Assembly: GCA_964036315.1 (NCBI GenBank)
Contig: OZ038485.1
Span: forward strand, 78,671,960-78,735,959
Direction of reading: 5' to 3'
DNA from: Acanthosepion esculentum
Taxonomy: Eukaryota; Mollusca; Cephalopoda; Sepiida; Sepiidae
Length of the DNA stretch: 64,000 nucleotides
Shown here one piece after another: positions 48,671-58,729 of this stretch (positions within the stretch are counted from its first letter, which is position 1; every line of letters starts with the position of its first letter). Both the position numbers and the translations under genes were made by a program. The notes under the pieces were generated by a model. It had not been told where the DNA came from. It searched no databases and saw only the letters and a list, made by a program, of their open reading frames with translations.

Positions 48671-48920
48671 TAATTTGTCTATATTTCTGAGATGAGGTAT
48701 TATGTACACTATTTACATTATTCGGACTATTGTCCTCATCTTTGTTGTTATATTTATCACAATGTTTTGGCCGTTGTACGCTTCGGCCTTCTTCAGGTGG
48801 TTGGAATGTTGAACTGAACCCTTTATTTTCGCTCGTTATTTCTCCACTGCCTTCACAACTCTTTGGGTCCTGTCACTGGATGTAGCCAACGCTTTTATCC
48901 ACTGTGACATGTGTCCTTAA
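48671..48920 (-). mobile_element. tRNA-derived SINE, family S1
   Basis: On the minus strand GTGGATAAAAGCGTTGGC, CACCTGAAGAAGGCCGAAGC, the AACAACAAAGATGAGGACAA block, TAGTCCGAATAATG and ATACCTCATCTCAGA follow the order of the 4198-4530 copy. Confidence 0.7.
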
Positions 48921-49169
48921 GGACATTTGTGTATGAATTTCTGGGACTTATAAGCTTAATGTCATCAGCAACCATTTTTTTAAAGTAATTTATGTTAACC
49001 TTAGGCACCTTGTGAAGAAGAGGGCCACAGCGTCAACACTATGTGTTGCTGCTGTGGTTTCTGTCATTAGAATTTACTAGGTACAATTGCCTACGTCCTG
49101 CCAGTTTGTAATTCAGAATTGTCTATTTCCTATACTGGTTGCCGACCCAAGCTAGAAACTGCTCTGCTA

Positions 49170-49290
49170 TTTTACCCATGAAAACTATGAAGGCTATTTA
49201 TGCGAAAGAAAACGCAACGGCCTCACCTGGAATTTGAACTTAGCACGCCAGTCGCATCTTCCGCGCTATTAACCGCTGTTATACGCACGT
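49170..49290 (-). mobile_element. SINE head, family S7
   Basis: On the minus strand AACAGCGGTTAATAGCGCGG is followed by GCTAAGTTCAAATTCCAGG, a good B-box at tRNA-like spacing. Confidence 0.55.
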
Positions 49291-49599
49291 GCAATTAAAG
49301 TAATTTGTTAAAGCGGGAATGTATTGGGAGGGCGTTAATTTCGGAATAATCTGCGGTAAATGTACGTTCAGAATCCCAATATACCTTCTTTCATCACAAA
49401 ATTCAGGTCAATACAATGCAGCATATTAAAAACTACGAAAATAAGTGATAAAAAGCTGAACGCAATAGACTAAGCTAACATCAAAATACAGCGGAGATTA
49501 AAATGTAAATTTAAAGACTGAGCCTACCTACAGGGTTTAATGTTTCATTGTAAACAGTAACCAACGTTTCTAGTATTTCTACCTCGGCTTCACTCCGCT

Positions 49600-49775
49600 T
49601 TTTATGTACTAGTCTGGAAAATGGCTTAGAATTGGAAATAGGTAGGTCGCGTTGGAAGTGGCAGGGCAGCAAAATACCAGAAGAGAGTTCCACGGGCGAG
49701 AAGTGCAAGAAAAATATTAGAATAGAAATTAGGGTTGTATCTAGCTAGTTCAATAGTAAAAACGGTGTGTTTTAA
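49600..49775 (-). pseudogene. CR1-group LINE, last codons
   Basis: The minus strand gives FTIELARYNPNFYSNIFL and a shifted RGTLFWYFAALPLPTRPTYF, a diverged version of the ELARC--FYSN--F-RT--LWNSLP block. The 3' UTR is not clear. Confidence 0.6.
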
Positions 49776-50934
49776 TTACCAATCTAGTTGTACACATGAA
49801 TTTTAAATTCAAGGAAAATACAGGTCATTTGTGAATGCTGAAACACTTTAAAGAGGAAAAAAATTTAAATTTACAACCATGTGAAATAACATTGTATTTT
49901 TTAAAAATGAAATGTTTTTTGCTGTGAAGGACCTGTTTTGAAATTATTTTTTGTGAGAGTATTTATGATGTTAATTTTTCCTTGTGATATTGTAAGTTCG
50001 TACTTTAATAAAAGTACACGCACAAAAACCTGACACAAAATCACCACAAAATCACCACAAAACGTTTTTTGGCCGTGCGCCATCTTGGCGCGAGTTGATC
50101 ATTTTATAATTATCAGGAATATCGTTATCAGACAGAGTTCGGTACATTATTTGTCAGCATTTAAGACCTTTTACTAAACTATGTTTTAGCCAAATTTAAT
50201 TAACCTCAGTCATTGATTAATCTCGAGTATCTAACTTGGCTACAAATGATTACCGATAATTCTAGTCCTAAGATAAAACACATTGCCCCGTAGACATTTT
50301 TACAAAGATAAAATCTTAGATTTTAATAGTAACACTGACCAGTATAGTTAAAAAGCTTTCAGGAATAAATATTTTCCTTTGTTCAAAGTAATGTTTCATA
50401 TAGTCAATTTTACACTTATATAAAAAGAAATCAAACTTTACGATGTCTACTTTCAATCGTCAGTTAATGGAACACTTATTTCTGTTTATTCAAAATACAC
50501 TTTGAATTTTATACGCCGGTGACTTGTAACAAAAATATCAAGCTATGTTTATGTTCATATAAAAGAGCGTAGACTAAATACATCGTGTTTTGCATACAGA
50601 ACCTAAAAAAAGATCAGCATAAATTAGCATAATTTATTTTTACTAACAAAGTTTATTTTAGTTATCCTCGAGTGTGGTTAATCTGCTGGAGAAAGGATGT
50701 TTTTTCTCTAGGTACTTACAAACAGTAATCAAAATCAGTATGAAATAATGGGCCGTGAATTAAACCTCAAGATTGTTTCAGTACCAAACAAGCAAAGCAC
50801 AACTGCAGCATATCCAAATGAACGGCTGGTTTTTGAGACATAGACTATTTTGAAAAAAATGACCAAGTTGCAAGAAATATCGAATAAGCCTTGGATAACT
50901 GCTTTTGGAAAACATTAGTTGATTTAAATTATTA
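49776..50934. other. No gene recognised
   Basis: AT-rich intron sequence; only a 60-codon open frame without similarity. Confidence 0.4.
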
Positions 50935-51090
50935 CACTTTAACTATTGTTCTCATCTTTGTTGTTATTACAAGGTTTCTGCCGTTCTGCTCTCCGGCATT
51001 TTTCAAGTGTATTGATCCGGGTAACCTTCACGGAATTTCGAAATGAAGCCTTTATTCAATCTACAGGGGTAGATTATTTTTAATTTTCTG
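50935..51090 (-). mobile_element. S1 SINE, 3' part
   Basis: The plus strand reads TATTGTTCTCATCTTTGTTG, a CGTTCTGCTCTCCGGC block and GCCTTTATTCAATCTAC, the reverse complement of the S1 body and tail. Confidence 0.6.
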
Positions 51091-51149
51091 TCCATATTTA
51101 AGGACATTCTCAGTTTTCAGAAGTTTGCTCTGATCGACGCGAACCTGAT

Positions 51150-51212
51150 GAAGGCTGGAGTGCACAACGGCCAAAATGTGATAAAGATGAGGACAATAAT
51201 CCGAGATTATAA
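51150..51212 (+). mobile_element. S1 SINE, tail in the opposite orientation
   Basis: TGATGAAGGCTGGAGTGC, CAACGGCCAAAATGTGATAA and AGATGAGGACAATAATCCG give the S1 tail on the plus strand, facing the minus-strand copy just upstream. The mariner at 51215 is inserted directly after it. Confidence 0.6.
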
Positions 51213-51214
51213 TA

Positions 51215-52495
51215 CAAGGTAACCAAAAAAGTTCTGTCCGTTTTTAAAGGAAAAAAGAAAACGCTTCACAGTATGTGTAACTTATATTTAGTCTTCGCAA
51301 TTAGTAATCGCAATCGGCATCCAGCATCTTCTGCCAACGTGTCTCCAGCTGTTCAATGCCCTTGCGGTAGAACTCGGGGGGTTTTGACGCAAAGAAGTCC
51401 GTGATGGCTTTGCACAAGTCTGCTTCATTGGTGAAGGATTTCCCACGAAGATAATTATCCAGGGAGTGGAAGAGGTGGTAATCGGATGGCGCAAGGTCAG
51501 GTGAATAAGGTGGATGGCACAAAGTCTCCCACCCAAGTTGCTGTATGGTATCCCTGACCACTCGCGCGACATGCGGCCTGGCGTTGTCATGGAGGAAAAG
51601 CACACCTTTGCGATTCACCAGTGCTGGCTTCTTCTGGTGCAATTCTTGTTGCACACGTTTCAATTGCTGCGAGTATAGGTCTTCAGTGACCGTTTGGCCC
51701 GTTGGTAGCAGTTCATAATGAACCACTTGACGACCTGTCCACCAGACACAATGCATAATCTTGCGTCGGTGCATAGGCGGTCTTGCGGTGTGAGGGACAG
51801 CATCCTGAGGAGACAACCAATATCTGGAACGCTTGGGAGTTTCGTACAGAACCTACTTTTCATCACTGGTAAGCAATCGATTGAATAAGGATGCGGTACG
51901 GTGGCGAGAAAGCAGCGATACGCAGCCTGTCACTCGTTGTCCCTTGTGGACCTCCAACAGCGTTTGCGGAACCCACTTGCTCAGTTTGTACGTCTTACCT
52001 AGGCAGTGCAGGTGAAGCCTAACTGTTTCATCGGAAACGTTGAACTGTCTTGCAAGTTCACCAAACTACTGTCCTCTTCAATGGCCACCTTCAGGACTCC
52101 GTCATTCAAGACCTGTAGTCTCCACTGCGAGGCTCATCATGGAGAGGCAAATCTCCCGACTTGAATTTTCGAAACCAACGCCTTGCAGTACGTTCATCCA
52201 CAGCACTATCTCCAAACGCTTGACATATGCGGCGACTTGATGCAGCTGCTGATAAGCCCACTTTGAAGTCGTAAAGCAAACAGCCCCGAACGAGATCTCT
52301 AGACACTACCATCCTTCTCACAGCTGTCCGGCTTATAACTGATGGCCGGGCACGGTGCGTGTGTTTTTTATAACGTCTGATGTTCCTACTTCCGGCTGTC
52401 CGAATTTGAAAACAATTGCTACACACATTTCGTATATATTTCAACTTCATTCAATGATTAATCAAAAAACGGACAGAACTTTTTTGTTTACCTTG
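51215..52495 (-). mobile_element. Mariner transposon with near-perfect inverted ends
   Basis: The element is 1281 bp, the usual mariner size. Both ends start CAAGGTAA(C/A)CAAAAAAG and continue TTCTGTCCGTTTTT, one mismatch in about 31 bases. TA flanks it at 51213-51214 and 52496-52497. One transposase gene on the minus strand fills it. The near-identical ends and a single short list of coding lesions indicate a fairly recent insertion. Confidence 0.95.
51298..52312 (-). pseudogene. Mariner transposase (DD34D), broken
   Basis: Mariner transposase cuts and pastes the element at TA. A likely start is the Met at 52312 (MVVSRDLVRGCLLYDF). The first HTH follows (ICQAFGDSAVDERTARRWF, then FKSGDLPLHDEPRSG). 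A frame break near 52065-52080 separates IEEDSSL from ELARQFNVSDETVRLHL, the second HTH. The catalytic domain has TSDEK (first Asp), then TAG at 51853-51855 where Trp is usual, then VLYETPKRSRYW, LFLHDNARPHVA (second Asp) and YSPDLAPSDYHLF (third Asp). There are 34 residues between the second and third Asp, which is DD34D. It ends near 51301 (LDADCDY). The catalytic Asp residues are intact, but one frameshift and one stop inactivate it. Confidence 0.93.
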
Positions 52496-52497
52496 TA

Positions 52498-54079
52498 ATT
52501 TCGAGATACGGGAGACATGGGTAATTTGACTGATAAACAGATTGAAAGTATATTCAAGTTCCTTGAACTTTTAGGTCACATTCCATATTGGGAAGCTAAA
52601 ATTGAAATTGACGTGTTTGTGCTACTTTAAATGACAAAACTAAAGTATGTCAGTCATATCCCTGTACAATGACGCGAAACAATTCCTTTTAAGGTGAAAC
52701 TCCAGAATGAACTCTTCAAGTACACTGACGTAGTGCATCTGCTAAACAGCCAGTAAAATATGAGTAAATTGTTTATGCGGTTTTTCTATATGAATCTGGC
52801 CTTTTCTCCACTTGAAAGCATCACAATTTTGCAATTTCTTTTCCTTTTGTATATTCCGGATATAAGCTCTCCTGTCTCTCCACAGATTGTCTTTATTATC
52901 TGTAAATTGCAATTAATTATATTAGAAAGATAGAGAAATAGTTTCATGTCGCTTTTTCCAGTTTTGGATTAGTACTGCCGCCCTATGTTAGAAAGCCTAA
53001 TCTATCCTGTTATTTCACTAGGTAATCCACTGAATTTTCGATACCTAAGTTTTAAAATTAAATTTTAAAAATGGAAAAGCATTCTTCAAGATTTCATTCT
53101 AGTTTCAATTGAAAGCTAAACGATTAAATTTATTATTTCCAGTAAGTAAAATATTCTGGTCTATTTCAGATAGAAATTTTATAGATTGGAATGTCAAATA
53201 ATTCCTCGATTTTTAAAATTTTTTCTTAAAAGCGGCCATTTTCTTAATTTTTAAGAAATTTCTAAACAATTAAATTTATCGCGTTTAAAATTTTTTCAAA
53301 ATAAAATTATGGATTTGTGACCCGATATTTGAGTAAGATTAGAAAATTTAAAGTTAAATTTTTCTGATATGAAATAAGTATTACTTATAGCATAAAATTA
53401 ATATACGAGCATTTCTTAACGACGCGTTCCTCTTTGATCTTTATTGATTTATCGAGACGGTGATGACAGCTCTTATGGATGAACAGAAATGACATATTTA
53501 CGAAAACTAAGTGAACGCATTTTTTTTTAGTTTTTAACTACCTAGTAATTTTTATAAATTAACATTTTTTCAACAATTATGTAATATTTCATTAACTTTT
53601 AGTGAGGTTTTTAAGAAGCTTTATGAAACTTGTATTTCGTCTTTAGGTTCTTAAGTTTACTATATTAAACAAAAAAAATAATTACTTGAAGCATGACTCA
53701 AACTAAAATAAATACATAAAATAAAAATATTTAGTGAAATAGCAATTAAGAAAAGTAACACTTTTTTTGATAATTTGATGGAATGATTGGCAAAGAAGTT
53801 AATGATGAAACATAACTGAATTAAAAGTGAAATAATTGCAGTGCGTAAGACGACACTTAAATCACGTGACCTTTTTAAGGATTATGTCATATATAGATTC
53901 CCGTAGGTAGAAATTAGGAACTTTTTTTCAGTAAAAATTATTTTAAAAAGTATTTTTAAAATATTCGGGTAGAAACGACTGTTATGAGCTTTTCAAATTT
54001 TGATTCGTAAATTTACTTTTCACTTAACGATATAACCAAATTGCATTCTTGAAAGCAACGAAGAATTTTAAACTTTTGA
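52498..54079. other. No gene recognised
   Basis: Very AT-rich. Part of 53100-54079 may be the diverged left portion of the foldback element ending at 54797, but I could not align it or find its left end. Confidence 0.4.
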
Positions 54080-54797
54080 ACTATTATATTATTATTATTA
54101 AAATTTTAAAAAATGAGAAATTCTTGTAAAAATTCATTATTCATCGAAAAACTTTTATTTCTTCAGACAATAGTGCCCTAACTTATTTATAAAATCAATT
54201 AAAAGCTTTTCTAATTAAATAATGTCATAGTTTTATTGCATTTTTTATTTTAAAATTCAGAGCAGATTTTCGATGAAACGAGTAACTGTTTTACAAAAAA
54301 AAATTGATTTACTTTTTCCAAAGAGTCCTATTTTTAACTAATAAAAAGCGTCCCCCACTCTTTAAAAATTTAATTTCTCGAAATTTCATGAAATTGTGTA
54401 AGTTGGTGGTAAAAAAAATTATGTAAGTTGGTGTAAAAAAAAAAGAAAAAAAAGAAAGTTTCCTAAGAAAAAAATTTCAAAAACAATTTCATTAATTTCT
54501 TAATATGTTCTGAAAGTTTTCTTAAAATCCGACAATTATTTGAATTTTGAAATAATTTACAAATCAATGTGTTTTTCCTCGGAAAAAGCGCAAAATAAAA
54601 TGAAAAATAAAAAGATTTTTAACCAAAATTTCGAACGTGCTTGAAAGGAGTAAAAAATTTAAAAAAATAATTATAAAATACTTTGATATTTCCTCTTAAT
54701 AATAACATAAACATTTTAATGACAAAACTTTGTTTTTATTGAGTTTGGGACCTTTTTTCTGGGGCTTTTTTTCATGATGCAACCAAGTGGATGTACC
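54080..54797. mobile_element. Foldback-type DNA transposon, copy 3 (diverged, one end seen)
   Basis: AATTCATTATTCATCGAAAA, CAGAGCAGATTTTCG and AAAATCCGACAATTATTTGA follow the order of copy 2 (31160-31600). The right end GTGGATGTACC|TA corresponds to the GGTACC terminus, with CTTTGATATTTCCTC and TGAGTTTGGGACC inside it as in the copy 1 right arm. Unlike copy 2 it keeps this end. Confidence 0.65.
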
Positions 54798-54799
54798 TA

Positions 54800-55236
54800 T
54801 ATTTAACCCATAACTAAGAGGAGATGTTTCATATCTTTCCCAAGGGCCGATAGTGAATGCTACAATCTAGGTCAGAATTTGATCTTCGCTTACAGATTCT
54901 ACTTTCAGCACCACTGTTATGCAATCCACATGCAATCTAGTTACGCTTGATAAATATCTGTAGGTTGGTAAATAATAGCGAACTACCTAGATATACGCGG
55001 CCATATGTAGCAGGACGTCGTTGAAAGCAAGCAAATATGTTTTATCTGTTCTTTTGACTGTGTGATGCAGCTGTCGATAGACTTTGTATTCCTGGAAACG
55101 CATAATGAAGGAAGGAGGTCGGCCTGTTCAGAACGTTAGGAAATATCGTTGACAGGTGTACTCGATGTTTTCTACTACGGAATCGTGTCAGTGAGTAGCA
55201 CTTTTCGTACAATTCTTTTAGTAAAAGATACATGCG
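54800..55236. other. No gene recognised
   Basis: Nothing recognised apart from a 63-codon minus frame without similarity. Confidence 0.4.
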
Positions 55237-55345
55237 CGGGTAGTGTAGCGATTATCGTCAACAGAATTGGGCTCGACTATAAACTAGTCTATTACGTTCA
55301 CCCTTTAAACTAATCTCTTCGGGAAAGATTATTTATTTCTAGTTT
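55237..55345 (+). mobile_element. S3 SINE, diverged
   Basis: CGGGTAGTGTAGCGATTATC, TTGGGCTCGACTATAAAC and TTCGGGAAAGATTATTTAT follow the S3 order loosely. Confidence 0.4.
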
Positions 55346-55349
55346 CATA

Positions 55350-56195
55350 CAGAAATTTTGGCACAGGGCCGAAGGGGAAGTGGGAAAACGGCTGGTTATC
55401 AGTAACTATCCTAATCCTAGTTAATCACAATCACGACTCATTAATTCGTTACAATATACTCATTCGCCACAATTCGTCACCATTCCTGCATATAGCACAA
55501 TATCACATATTCACATGGGACCTACAAAACACCCCATGATATAAAGATCTAATAAATGTTCATATAGTCTCTTTTTGTTTCTTTTTATCCTTTTTTTTAC
55601 AAAAATATATTAAAAAATCATGAATTCTGAAAAATGATGTGGGAGGGGATGAATTGAAAACAAAACTAAAGAATGCAACAAAAGCAAACTAAAACAAAAC
55701 AGATGTTAGCAGGAGCCGTCCATCCCTCAAAATAATAAGAGTGGCCACTGTATTCTGCCGATAGACAAGTTATTTATTTCTGTTATTATACTGAAATTGT
55801 GGAACAAGTTCGAAGGGGAAGAGGGGTAAGGCTAGTATTCATTAGCTATTCGAGTCAATCCGAATCACAACTTATTCATTCATTACAATTAACTCAATCA
55901 CCCCAAGAACATGTCCATCACCTCATAATCCTGCATATACTACAATACCGCATATTCCCAGAGGACCTACGAGACACTGCATACCATAAAATTTGAAACT
56001 TCAAAAATGTCCTTTTTTTTTCAAAAATATATAAAATTTCCTGAATCATGAAATAATGGAGAGAGGATGAACCCAGAAAAACAAACTAAAAATGTAACAA
56101 AAGTTAAAACTAAAACATAACAATGCTAGTAGGACCCGTCCACCCCTCAAAATAATAAGAGTGGCCGCTGTATTTTGCCGATAGACAGAATCAAG
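55350..56195. repeat. Direct duplication of about 420 bp in the LINE 3' UTR
   Basis: The blocks 55350-55770 and 55790-56195 share the same order: GGCACAGGGCCGAAGGGG or GGAACAAGTTCGAAGGGG, the CACCATTCCTGCATATA-type block, GGACCTACAAAAC or GGACCTACGAGAC, ACTAAAACA-AACA and AATAATAAGAGTGGCC, then CTGTATT(C/T)TGCCGATAGAC. The first copy at 8766-9170 has only one such block. Confidence 0.75.
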
Positions 56196-56639
56196 AAGAA
56201 CACTCATTAATGGAGTAGGAAGGATAAAAAATAAATGACCGAATGTGAAAGTCAAAGGCTGACCCACCCGAGATGAAAAAATGGGACAAAAACAAACTGA
56301 GGAGATTGGGAATCTCAACATGGACCATAACAAAAGAGAACACTGGGAACAGGCCGGGATAATAATATCAAACTTAACCAGGGGAGGGTTCACAGGAAAC
56401 CGTCCCGTTAGATCAAGTGGAAAATCAAGAACCAGGTTCGCCATAGTTACGCCATAGTTACCCACCTTTCGCTGATATCTGTCTATATCAAACGCTTTAT
56501 ATCAGATCTGGTCTTCATTCTGAGCTGATGCCAAAAAGAATCCAACCAGAGCCTGATGAGAATAGCGTTCATATCGTAAGATTCCCTCCATTTGAGACGT
56601 CTACACCACGGCTAGCAACGTGGAAATTATCATCCGTTT

Positions 56640-57661
56640 CACCCCGTAGAACAGCGACGATACATTTTCACACGCGTAGGCGAGATCGATGGACACAAGC
56701 CGACATAGTCCCAGAAAATGCGCACACGAGGACACCGGTAGAAGGCGTGCGAAGCCGTTTCTTCTAAGCCAAGGTAATACCGATGACAGTCAAACAAATC
56801 CACCTCGTCCCATCTAAAGGCTACATCACTGAAAGGTAGCACGTTCCAAATGAATCGCCAGGTAAGCGAAAACTCAGGGTTGCTGAGATGGTTCCCCGCT
56901 GGCGCCCAAGACCAGAAAGAGCGTAACACTGATGCCGACAATCCAAGCCGGCTACAAAGACGGTCCGTCGTAACCCGCTTCATTAGATCATGATACAATA
57001 GCCTACGAGGCCGTGAAAAGTCATTGGACCGATGTATGTCCCTCAAGACCGCTCGACATCTCTTGCAGGAATCTCGATTAATTCCGAGGCTTACGATGGC
57101 GTTCAGACTCCGAAACGTCGAGAGTCATGGTAAAGTTAGGGAAGGCATTCCTAACACTCCCCTCACATCAAATGCAGAGTTATCAGTCTATAATCGTTCA
57201 AATCCCGTCCAACAAACTTGCCCTTTTTCAAAAGTGTTCGTACCCCCGGAGATCCGATCGGAGATGGACTCCTGTCAGAACCAGTTGTTGAACACCACTG
57301 TCAAAATCGGAATAAACCAACAGCCGTCCTGGGTATGACGATAAAGTACATCCGTGTCCTGGGTAAGACGATAAATTACATCTGACAGCAAGGCTTCTCA
57401 TCAGGAGGTTTTGAGGTTTAAAAAAACAATTACCAGCAATACAATCTTGTCGGCATTAAAAAACCCAGTGAGGTTGATATGCCGTAAAAAAACAAAACAA
57501 AAACAAAACAAAAAACAAAACAAAAAAAAAACAAAACAAAAAACAAACAAACAAATCGACAGCCTCAAGTACAATTCGTAGGGCAGACCATCAAATCTCG
57601 GATATTTGCCACTGTCGAACCTCTTCAATGCCAAGTAAACCACGCCCTCTTTGATCTCCAA
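56640..57661 (-). pseudogene. Tx1-like LINE protein, N-terminal RT and C-terminus fused by deletion
   Basis: EIKEGVVYLALKRFD and RFDGLPYELYLRL (57661-57565) match EITEGEVYAALKK and GLDGLPYELYLRH in the first copy. After the SINE insertion the frame reads VRTLLKKGKFVGRDLNDYRL and ITL. Next to it comes SERHRKPRN-SRFL, which matches the position of VERLRKPRDQSDFL close to the C-terminus. So about 500 residues including RT motifs A to C are missing. The end reads WSWAPAGNHLSNPEFSLTWR and ETASHAFYRCPRVRIFWDYV, where the zinc-region Cys lost in the first copy (YHFP) is kept (YRCP). Confidence 0.8.
57430..57570 (+). mobile_element. SINE 3' end, family S5, with long A-rich tail
   Basis: TCGGCATTAAAAAACCC and GAGGTTGATATGCCG are followed by about 70 bases made of AAAAC and AAAC units. 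It interrupts the LINE ORF between YELYLR and the following RT block. Confidence 0.65.
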
Positions 57662-57699
57662 ACGGGGAATGTGTCCTTATTCCCCGCTAATTGATGCCA

Positions 57700-58440
57700 C
57701 GCTTTAAGGTTTCCACCCGTATTTCTTATGATTGTGACCACTCCGGGGGCATTCGGAAAGTTACGTTAGTCTTCCTTGGACTTACCATTCACGGAAGCAC
57801 GTTTGAAAAACGGCCTCAAAAGAGCCTTCCTTTGAGAGGAAAGGTCTCTCTTTAGGGCCTGTCTGTCTATACAGCACATCTATCCTCTAGGGGGATGTCT
57901 TTTTTTATTTTTCTCTTTCTTGTTTTGTGATGGGTTAGGGGAAGGAGAAGACGGAGCCCTAGTAGAAAAAGAAGAAAAAGGGGGAATCTTCATCATATCT
58001 GTCAGCTCTCTTGTTTGATCTCATACCAGCGAAACCGGGGTGGATCTAATTTTGTCAGCTACCATGGTCCTCTTTACCCTGGTTCTACCAGTCTTCTTTT
58101 CTTTTTTACCAATTGTCTTGTCTTCTTACTCTCTCCCCTTTTTCAACGAGGAAGATCGAATATAGAAATCAAGTTGTGTTAACGCCCCTGGCTCTGGGAG
58201 CTGCTGCTGCTGTTGGGGATGATATTCCAACTGCTTCTGTAGCTGTTGTTTTGCTGCTGCTGTCCCTTTTACTGCTCTGTGGCTTTTTCGATGGAGCAAT
58301 TTGAGAGAGACACTCTGCTGGGGAGGAGAGGTTGTAGACTTTTTCCCATTCTTACCACTTCTGTCCATTCGTTTGAACTCATTGTTCCATTAGTTGTTCC
58401 TGCGGAAAACAGAATTTTACTTTTTGGTTATCGCTAGATT
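57700..58440 (-). pseudogene. Possible ORF1 remnant of the Tx1-like LINE
   Basis: Upstream of the RT start, the minus strand shows VTIIRNTGGNLKAWHQLAGN (near 57720-57660) and a Gln/Lys/Ser-rich open frame at 58368-58126 (TAAAKQQLQKQLEYHPQQQQ). A basic, low-complexity protein fits an ORF1 RNA-binding protein, but no zinc knuckle or coiled coil is clear. CTG/CAG repeats at 58200-58265 contribute to the Gln run. Confidence 0.35.
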
Positions 58441-58613
58441 TTTAATAGCAGTTTTCGATATGAAAAAGTGTAAAATCTTGAAATAAAAGCAAAAAGAAAA
58501 AAACCGTAAGAATTTAGAATAATAAAAGATAATAAAAAATCCTATAAGGAATTGAAATAAATAGTGAAACAACGTTGGTAAACTGACACAGCCAATTTTA
58601 ATTTACTTTTCAG

Positions 58614-58729
58614 CTGTAATCTTCCAAATATGTATCCAGAACCGTTACAAACTGAACAAGAAACACCGGAATTGGCTTTCGAAAAACGAGGCCGAAAGTG
58701 CATTACCGGAAGTGCTCAAACAGGCGAGA
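58614..58729 (+). CDS. IP3 receptor-like gene, exon B
   Basis: This exon of 116 bases has acceptor ATTTACTTTTCAG and donor A|GTAAGT. The first two bases complete a codon split with exon A, then it encodes VIFQICIQNRYKLNKKHRNW, followed by LSKNEAESALPEVLKQAR with no stop. FQICIQNRYKLNKK fits the conserved F-LC--NRY block of the N-terminal suppressor domain of IP3 receptors, the intracellular calcium-release channels of the endoplasmic reticulum. It ends in frame (phase 0) and joins directly to EAAEAED in exon C. The wording differs from the canonical vertebrate and insect receptor, so I place it in a divergent IP3R class. Confidence 0.88.

Larger units (their letters stand above)
55340..58440 (-). 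mobile_element. Tx1-like LINE, second copy, internally deleted
   Basis: The minus strand carries a possible ORF1 remnant (58440-57700), the start of RT (57661-57570), an S5 SINE insertion (57430-57570), RT blocks to DYRLITL, a deletion, the C-terminus (57130-56640), and a 3' UTR (56640-55340) with a duplicated 3' segment. Coding GC content is higher than the surroundings. It sits antisense in the receptor intron, directly before exon B. Confidence 0.8.
45622..58613 (+). other. Intron of the IP3 receptor-like gene (13 kb)
   Basis: This is a phase 1 intron inferred from the exon A donor and exon B acceptor. It contains a CR1-group LINE, a Tc1 relic, several SINEs, a 1281-bp mariner, a foldback copy and a Tx1-like LINE. 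Confidence 0.65.

Noticed and set aside
58126..58368. Host gene for a Gln-rich protein
   Set aside because: It lies inside a LINE copy, has no splice context, and the Gln run comes from CTG/CAG repeats. Kept only as a possible ORF1 remnant.
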